NCBI GenBank assembly: GCA_022813625.1
Contig: JAKLMB010000024.1
Coordinates: 186,001 to 250,000 of the forward strand
Reading direction: 5' to 3'
Source of the DNA: Aaosphaeria pasadenensis
Taxonomy: Eukaryota > Ascomycota > Dothideomycetes > Pleosporales
Length of the DNA: 64,000 nucleotides
The position numbers and the translations under genes are program-made. Below, in pieces: positions 57,189 through 64,000 of this stretch (position 1 is the first letter of the stretch; every line of letters begins with the position of its first letter). The notes under the pieces are model-generated. The model had not been told where the DNA came from, did no database searches, and was given only the letters and a program-made list of their open reading frames with translations.

Positions 57189-58611
57189 TTAGCACCTGTG
57201 GAACGGATTAGTAAAGTCACAACATAGATGATAACTGGGATATTCTGCAAAACATACATCCTGTACACTCCAGAGCCGGAGGCCTGTCTGTGCATATCCT
57301 CGGTGTTGAGCTTGTAGGAGATGCTGATGTCGAGATCACGATGGTTCTTCTCGCTGGGCTTGTTTACTAGAGTACCGGTGATGGTCTCGCCCTCCTCGCA
57401 AGTGAGGACGTCCTTGAGGTAGAAAACAGTTTGCTTCCAGTGAGTGTACTTGGTGTGAGGGCCGGTAGAGAAGCGAATGGGCTTGTGGCAGGCGGAGAAC
57501 TCAATATCGAACCATGCGATAAGAGCATGGACAAAATCGCTCCGGCGCACGTTGATGCTGTACTCTTGTGAGAAGGCAAGATCCTTGACCTGGACTGTGT
57601 AGAGATCGAAGGTGATGATGTGTGCAGGGTCCGTAACAACAGCCTTGATGTCGACTGTGTCCACGAGGGGTTCTGTCATGGCGGTCTCCTTGAGGGGAGT
57701 GTAGTCGAAGCCCCAGACGTTGTCCCAGACTGTCAGAAAATTGTTAGAAGACGAAGGAACGTTTGTGCACATGGAGACCTACAGCCAATCTTCTCCTCCT
57801 TGTAGTCACCGTCCTCAATACCAGCCATGAAGATGGTAGCCTTGTCAGGGAAGATCAAACCGTCCTTAGCCAGGTACTTGTCACGAGCGTAAAGAACAGT
57901 GTCCATCATGCTCTCGTAGAGTAGGAAGTAGCCCATCCACTCAGATATTATGATGTCAACCTTGTCGAATGGGAGCACTACCTCCTCCATCTTTCCCTGC
58001 AGAAGAGTGATCTTGTCGCTCATTCCATTTCGCTCGACGATCTCCTTGGCCTTGTCGATAATCGTGGACATATCGACACCGATAACGTGTTTTGCGCCCG
58101 CGCGAACCGCAAACCTATACACAATGTGTCAGCGCCTGCTCGTGTGCCAGCCATATTGGGCTCCGTGGTGGGGGAGGGGCTGCGAACATGCTGAGGATGG
58201 ATGTACCGCATCCGACATCGAGGACCACCTTGTCCTTGAACAAGTGACCGTTCTGGTAGATGGCGTCCCGGTAGGACTTGGTTCGGACTTCATCTTTCTG
58301 TAAGAGGCGGTCTGTTAGTTTGAGGCGCTCACGTCTTGTCGAAATAGGCGATCACTGCAGGATCTGTACGCACCAACATCTCCTCGTGGATACCTGAAGC
58401 GCACAACGTTAGTATAGATTCCTGTTTGGATTTTGGGTCAAGAACCGACCATGGTGGTTATAACTAGAAATCAACAAGTTAGTACATTAATTCCAAGACT
58501 GTACAGCGGACATGCGTACCTGTTGAAGTAGTGAGCCTCAGAATGCGCCATTTGAGCGAGAGGATCGCCCGCCTTAGCAGGCTGCGAAGAACCAGCAGCG
58601 TTGTTAGCCAT
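57189..58611 (-). CDS. rmt1: Protein arginine N-methyltransferase 1 (PRMT1/Hmt1/Rmt1)
   Basis: Seven exons (58611-58520, 58463-58450, 58393-58374, 58297-58188, 58114-57783, 57729-57258, 57195-57189) encode 348 residues, the length of yeast Hmt1. Two internal exons have only 14 and 20 bases, and the last has seven (end of a Met codon, Cys, stop). After HYFNSYNHHGIHEEML come motif I VLDVGCGTSILSMFA (Ser replacing the third Gly of GxGxG), motif post-I VIGVDMS, the double-E loop SEWMGYFLLYESMMDTV and the THW loop YTHWKQTVFYL. It is the main asymmetric dimethylarginine-forming enzyme for RNA-binding proteins and histone H4 Arg3. Junctions follow the conserved protein; the donors GTCGGT and GTTCGC are non-consensus. 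Confidence 0.95.
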
Positions 58612-59413
58612 TGTGTAGGCTGTGAAAAAAGATTGGAGAAAGGTGAAGTGAAGAGAAATTTGGGAAGAAAGTCTAGCAGTCTAAGTAAATGTGAAAGGGC
58701 AGAGAGCTTTTTTAACGCACTGACCATATTCACCCCGCTAGCGGCAAGGGAAGCGACGTTGACCGGTGATGCACCAAAGTTCCAACCCAGATGCTAACAA
58801 AACTTGCCTCGTAGGTGCCGCTAGTAGGTGCAAATCTGACGGTAAATCTTTTTTGCCTCCTCAAATCAATTTGTAGCGTGTTTGCTCGGGCAGGTTGTTG
58901 GTCTGTGATATTCAATGCGTGTCACTTTACGCATGAAGAGGAGTACAACTGCTTTGCTCTCAAGCCTTTATAATGCAATTTCGTTGCATTATGATTACTT
59001 TTGGTACTTATCTGAAACTTCAGCATATCAGCATGTAAGTGCACCGAGCGGCGGTGTTGTTCATGTCGTTCACGTTCACAGTCAAGAGAAGAGGTGCGAT
59101 CGCGCTCCAAGAATAAAAGACCATATTGATAGGTGTAGAATGCCGTGGTTTCTAACCGGCAAGTTGCGGCAGCCGTAGCACTAAGACGGAAAGCAAAATG
59201 AATAGATGGAGCGGCCGCTTGCAATTATGTCCTCCGTAAGAAAGAAGTGCGAAAATCGCCCACGATGAATAGCCAGTATGATACCAGCGGAATGCGTTAA
59301 GAAAACAGGAGCCATGTATTTCTAGCAACCGTAAACAAAGAATGACAGAGAATAATGCTGACAGCAAAAACGTGACTAAAGGTCAGAACAGATATGGATT
59401 GGTGCAACAGCAC
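58612..59413. promoter_or_regulatory. rmt1 promoter and psk1 3' region
   Basis: About 800 bases between two minus-strand genes. It contains no supported reading frame or recognised site. Confidence 0.4.
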
Positions 59414-61204
59414 TCAGTCGTCAAGGAAGCCGCTCTCGAGAAGGCTTTGGCTGGCTACAAAGCTGAACCCACCGAAAGGATCCTGCTCACTCGCCGCCAT
59501 GAACTCGTCAAACCCCTTCCTCGTGGCAACAGGGCTGAGAGGCAGATCTGTGAAGTCCGACGCGAAGTTTTCGGCCAACTCGGGGTCGGTAATGAGGGGC
59601 TGGATAGGCGGTTCCAACTCTCTAGCCTCTAACTTCTTCCAATTGATCTTGCGGAAGAACCGATGAGACTTGATCGTCTGGAGGTCTTTAGGCATATTCG
59701 AACCCAAACGCTTCTTGGGCTCTTTGCGGAGCAGACGGGTGAGAAGGTCCTTCGCATCGGCACTCAAGTAGAAAGGAAGTACAAGTTTCTGCTTGAGGAT
59801 CTTTTCCTGGATTTTGGTATTATTGTTTCCCGTGAACGGAGGAGACCCAGTGAGAAGATCCATCCCGAGCGCGCCAAGAGACCACCAATCTACGGCCATG
59901 CCATATTCAGCGCCCTGAATAACCTCTGGAGCCATATATTCGATCGTTCCGAGGAAGGAGTTGCATTTCGCATCCTCGTCAACGGCAACTTTGCTCAGGC
60001 CAAAATCGGTGAGTAGGAGATGGCCCTCGGAATCCAACAAACAATTCTCAGGCTTCAAGTCGCGGTAAACAACTCCAACGGTGCGATGCAAGTGATCAAG
60101 AGCGAGTACCATTTCCGCCATGTAAAATGCCGTGACGTCCTCGGAAAACATGCGCTGAGTCGCAAGATGATGGAAGAGCTCCCCGCCTTGTGCGTACTCA
60201 AGGATAAGATAGAGTTTTTCGTGATCTTGGAAAGCGTAAAAGAGCTTGACTACAAAAGGATGTCGGTTCACACTCTCAAGGATAGCCCGCTCGGTCTTGG
60301 TTTGTTCGATAAGTCGTTTATGCACGGTGATGGAAGCTTTCTTGAACTGTTTCTGTGCGTAGAGGCGACCGGTCGCGCGTTGTTTGACAAGCAGAACAGT
60401 ACCAAAACTACCCTTCCCGAGACAAGTCAAGGGCTCGAAATCTTCTGCGGTCATCTTACGCATGTATTGGTCAGAATCAACTCTTCCAAGCGCAGATGTC
60501 ATGGTCGATGTCTTGGAAGGAGCATCTTGACTGATGAAATCATTTTCCAGATTGATTTCGTAGCTCTCCATTTCAGTCCGGTCGCTGTCACTATCAAGTC
60601 CCGAGACGCTTGCATTGCTCGAAAGACCCGATGCTACCCCGGGAAATGTTCCTCGGAATGGCGAATCGAACCGGGAGCCAATGTTCAAACTCTCAAGTTG
60701 TTGCTTGAGGTTCGTGATGCCCCCATGGCCATTCAGTGGTTTCAGCGCTGGGCTACTCGTGATACTGGGGAGCTTCGAGATTGGTCCAAGTCGTGGCGTG
60801 CTCGTGATCGAGACTGAGAAGTCGGATTCCTCTCCGCCAGATGTGACGGGTGTCTGAAATCCACGGACAGTGGTCGCAGCTGGAGCGCCAGGCTTCATGG
60901 CTCGCTTCTTCTTTTTCTTCTTCTGAGCTTTCTTCAGGACAGCCTCGAAATCTAACTTTTCCGGCGGCGCGAGCTGCTGGTTTCCATTGACAGCAGCAGG
61001 CTGTAGTGAACGCTTGGGTGCAGTGGAAGATATGTTCATTGGAGGGGTTCCCGAAGTTGCGTTTGAGCCGGCGTTGGGTATATCGATGTCCATAGCCATT
61101 CCATTCACGATCGCCCCAGCGCAATTGGCAGTAGAGGAGGTTTCATGTTGCGCCTTGTTTTGCCCTAGATGAGCATCGTCGTGATCGAAGGTGAACAGCG
61201 CCAT
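59414..61204 (-). CDS. psk1: AGC-family protein kinase, S6K/Psk1-like
   Basis: A single exon encodes 596 residues. The N-terminal 250 residues are low complexity with a Lys run (KKAQKKKKKKRAMK) and Ser/Thr-Pro sites. The kinase domain starts near 255 (MRKMTAEDFEPLTCLGKGSF) with the Gly loop GKGSFGTV, Lys in YAQKQFKK, catalytic VVYRDLKPEN, DFG in LTDFGLSK and the activation segment CNSFLGTIEYMAPEV. The AGC C-terminal tail has a turn region (LPLSPVATRKGF) and the hydrophobic motif FGGFSFVA. Domain order and motifs match fission yeast Psk1 and human S6K, the TORC1-controlled kinases. The PDK1 target position in the activation loop is Ser rather than the usual Thr. Sck-type kinases are an alternative, but no C2 domain is present. 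Confidence 0.9.
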   Translation of the reverse strand: MALFTFDHDDAHLGQNKAQHETSSTANCAGAIVNGMAMDIDIPNAGSNATSGTPPMNISSTAPKRSLQPAAVNGNQQLAPPEKLDFEAVLKKAQKKKKKKRAMKPGAPAATTVRGFQTPVTSGGEESDFSVSITSTPRLGPISKLPSITSSPALKPLNGHGGITNLKQQLESLNIGSRFDSPFRGTFPGVASGLSSNASVSGLDSDSDRTEMESYEINLENDFISQDAPSKTSTMTSALGRVDSDQYMRKMTAEDFEPLTCLGKGSFGTVLLVKQRATGRLYAQKQFKKASITVHKRLIEQTKTERAILESVNRHPFVVKLFYAFQDHEKLYLILEYAQGGELFHHLATQRMFSEDVTAFYMAEMVLALDHLHRTVGVVYRDLKPENCLLDSEGHLLLTDFGLSKVAVDEDAKCNSFLGTIEYMAPEVIQGAEYGMAVDWWSLGALGMDLLTGSPPFTGNNNTKIQEKILKQKLVLPFYLSADAKDLLTRLLRKEPKKRLGSNMPKDLQTIKSHRFFRKINWKKLEARELEPPIQPLITDPELAENFASDFTDLPLSPVATRKGFDEFMAASEQDPFGGFSFVASQSLLESGFLDD

Positions 61205-64000
61205 GTGAGCTAGTGGGTGGATATGGATTCAAAAGTCCAACTGCTTCGCTTAATCAAGCCTCGACCTGATTCTAAGCAGTTTCTGTTAGTAATTGCATTC
61301 CCGACAGTTCTGGGAAACTGCGCACATCCAATCTTTGTATTTGAGATCAAATATTACCGTCCGCCCTATTCAAGGCGGACCTCCTGCGGCTGCACGATCA
61401 ATCAAGGAGCCAAAGCTGGCCTCAGTCTTGGAGAGCCCGAAAGCTAGAATAATATTTGGAGTCGCGCTGACGGCCAGGGTGCAGACGCAGGAGGATGTAA
61501 AGGAAGCGGTCGGTGGGCCCATATGCGAAGGTTTTGGAAGTATTGTTCTCTCGATTCTTTTGCCAGGCGCGGTTCCTGGCAGTGTGTTCGTGGTTGTAGG
61601 TGGATTTCTTTTTGTCGCGTTAAAGAAAGGATGTTGGGAAAAAAAGGCCAGAAGGGGGAACGGGATTATCTGGGGAAGGCCCAATTTTAGCCTCCCTTGG
61701 CGGACCATGTGAATGAGTAAGCTGTCAGTCGTGCCAGTCTCTCAGCGAATCTCCTTTCAATCTTTACATTACTCTGTAATTACTTTAATCTTGCGCTTAC
61801 AGTATCTCACCGCAAACGGACTTTTCCCAGGCGCTTTCACTTTCGGATCCCGAATAGCCATATCATAGACGGGAGGTTGCATTCCAGTGACCCAGTCTCA
61901 TGCCGTACCACCTTGGACACGTGCAACTTCCTTAGGGCTAACCACCGTGCCACTTGAGTAACATTGTTGCGATACGGAGTATATCGTCTAGGAATGCGCA
62001 GAGCGTGGAATTATCCCTACAACGTTTTCTTAGGAGCCTGGAGTATAAAGTTTCTCGATGAAGGCTGTCACTTGTCAGGGAATCGGGAATCGACATAGGT
62101 ATCCAACATTCAGCGCTGGCCGGGCTTGAATGCGATCACTCTGAGAGTCTGAATACACTCTGTCGATACCTAGTATCGACAGTTTCGGCTTCAGATCCTT
62201 GTGAACTCAATCCATGGATACACCTGTCAAGTGTATCAAGGTCGCTGCACGCTAAAGTTTGTGAAAGTCTACTTTTGTCAACATCGTTTTTAGAACATCG
62301 ACCAGTTTCACCTTCCTTGTGGATCTCGGTCAACCAGGAAAGAATGCATGAAGAACGTCTAGCTTTCAGTACTGTTCATATTATTGACGGCCATTCACAG
62401 TTCTGGGAAACAGCATCTTGAACACCTAGTGCAAGGAAAACCTGGTTGTTACAATCCCCAGAGTGTCTATTTTAACGCATGCTTTCAACAATGTTTTCGA
62501 AACTGAATTCAATATTTACCCTAGCATTCAGGGGCACGGAAGCTGCATTGTCTTTTGGGTCCGCACATCTACACGTGCATTTTGCGCAATAGTAGTTTGG
62601 TCATTGCTTGTTTACTATTATGTATGAACTGACAGAAGCTACCTCAAGATCGGATCACATTGATTTTATGGGTTGGTCAAGGGTGGGAAACTGGGAAGGG
62701 TTCCTAGATCTTGGGCCTTGAGTCGCATGTCAACGGTGTTGATACCTACAACGGATAGTCTTTAGTAACGACGTCAGGGACGTTTCTGCACCGCCCCCTC
62801 TGTCGGAGAGCCTGCGGGTCATGGGTGGAAGTATTGGAATGTCATGGTCCTTGTCACCTGTCTCTCAAGACTCAAACGGGCGGGCCTTTCGATAAGTGTA
62901 TTGCACGCACCGTGAGCCTACTGAATCGCGAAAAGGGAAATATGGCAGCAGAAGAATTGCTTTTGCCTCATCTGTTTCGGCGCCCCCCGAAAGGAGAGTC
63001 AGCGCGGCGAAGAAGACAATGAATGTATGTGGTGAGTACCACCGCGCGCCCTGTCAGGTACCCGTTGTCCGCGTCTTACAAGATCTGACCCCCTTTGAAC
63101 AAAAGATGACCATACGGTAGGTCCAGATCATGGAGACGCGATTTTGGCGGATTTCAAGTTTATTGACTGTATGGCAGGCATGTGGTTGGTGGGTGCAAGT
63201 AGGAGGTCGTTGTTGTAACAACCCAGGGGCATCGTGAGACGTGACGGTGCAGCCACTAGCGAGCGGGAGAGCAGCGGGATCCAACGACTGGGGGTCTTGA
63301 TATGGAAATCGGCACCTTCGTTGACCAAAACTCAAGCCTCAAGCACACGAAACAGGTGACAATGCGGCCTCACGCCGGCGAATGTGTAGCATCGGTCTCA
63401 ATCGGGACGACTTGTAGCCAGGCCCTTTCTTTTTTCGGCCGATGACTTCAGAAGAAAGTTCTGAAGAGCTACATGGGCGCTTGCAGCTTGCTTCGCTGCT
63501 ATTGATGTCAAGATCGACATCAGGCACAGCGAAAAGGCGCTTTGCTAAATCTCCGGACAGAAATCAAGTCGCCTACAATAGAATACTGTGAACTCCGCAG
63601 AGGCGAGTGTAGAGGCGAGTGAGTGAGGCTCTTTTTTTTCTATCGTTCCTATCCAATAGTCTATTGATGTGCTCCTAAACACCCTGAGGAGCCGGGCGGC
63701 TGGTGGCTACTCATTGGCGCTCCTGGTGCATGACAGCGCGTCCAGCTTAGAGTGTTTCAAGTCTGCGAGGGCCCCTCGCTTGCGAAAACGATTCCCCATC
63801 ATGGATTCCATCTCACTCCATAACCGCCTGCTACTCCGACTCTACCACGGAAAATGTAGAATCCAATAGTGCACTGACGACCCATGAGCGCTCCATACTA
63901 TAGATTGGGGCTTAGACCGATTCTCAATTGTATCGGTGCGGACCATGGCTCTCCAATCAGGCGATTGTTTCACAAGGCTCCTGTTTTACATAGTTCAAGG
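61205..64000. other. Right-hand intergenic region
   Basis: About 2.8 kb up to the window end. The first 500 bases are probably the psk1 leader and promoter. Frames at 61,293-61,712 and 63,669-63,869 have no family resemblance or credible start context and are not called. CACGTG occurs near 61,918 and 62,573. No RNA gene was recognised. A gene beyond the right edge may use part of this as its promoter. Confidence 0.45.

Noticed and set aside
61293..61712. 139-residue plus-strand frame with a hydrophobic stretch
   Set aside because: No ATG at its start, no family features, and it sits where the psk1 leader is expected.
9595..61930. Many CACGTG hexamers in promoters (9595, 17649, 20649, 30926 and others)
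   Set aside because: About ten noticed, while roughly sixteen are expected by chance in 64 kb, so no enrichment is claimed.

Overview
The window is nuclear DNA from a filamentous ascomycete (Pezizomycotina). The evidence is: many short GT-AG introns, mostly 50-80 nt with CTRAY-type branch sites; a NoxR-type NADPH oxidase regulator; a HET-domain protein; a PTH11/rhodopsin-like membrane protein; an SKL-tailed urate oxidase; and a chitin deacetylase with hevein-type modules. I cannot place it below that level from sequence alone. Twenty protein-coding genes are supported (one cut by the left edge), plus one intact tRNA gene and one interrupted tRNA gene. Exon boundaries were read by eye from splice sites and reading phase. 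All models close in frame.

Layout. 0-2.2 kb: 3' part of a large Ser/Pro-rich protein with a cysteine/histidine-rich C-terminus. 3.0-4.3 kb (-): seven-helix rhodopsin-domain protein. 5.2-9.4 kb: a cytochrome P450 (-) and a 3-beta-HSD/Erg26-like SDR (+), diverging from a 1.2-kb intergenic region, look like a small accessory sterol- or terpenoid-type module. 9.8-21 kb: housekeeping and redox genes Tom6, NoxR, the SOD1 copper chaperone Ccs1, mitochondrial ribosomal protein uL13m and urate oxidase, separated by long low-complexity intergenic DNA. 21.3-25.3 kb: Rictor/Tsc11-type TORC2 subunit. 28-32 kb: a LON-domain RING protein and the RES-complex splicing factor Cwc26/Bud13. 33.4 kb: tRNA-Arg(ACG). 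33.8-43 kb: a secreted 5'-nucleotidase-like phosphoesterase, RCC1 (Ran GEF), RNA polymerase subunit Rpb10 and the t-UTP protein Nan1/Utp17. 44-51.5 kb: an accessory stretch with a PLC-like phosphodiesterase, an interrupted tRNA-Lys, about 3.3 kb without recognisable genes, and a multi-module chitin deacetylase. 51.6-61.2 kb: HET-domain protein, a kinesin, PRMT1-type arginine methyltransferase and an S6K/Psk1-type AGC kinase. 61.2-64 kb: no gene recognised.

Functional links are mostly loose, as is usual in fungal genomes. TORC2 (Rictor) and an S6K-like kinase both belong to TOR-related signalling. Rpb10, Nan1 and uL13m serve transcription and ribosome synthesis. NoxR, Ccs1 and urate oxidase all touch reactive oxygen. 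Urate oxidase has a perfect UaY-type palindrome and GATA motifs in its promoter.

The most unusual feature is at 45,969-46,097 (-). It is a tRNA-Lys(CUU) gene with a Pol III-type T-run, whose T-loop is split by a 55-nt insert with every hallmark of a spliceosomal intron: GTAAGT donor, TACTAAT branch site and TAG acceptor. Exact removal of the insert restores a perfect TTCGAGT T-loop.
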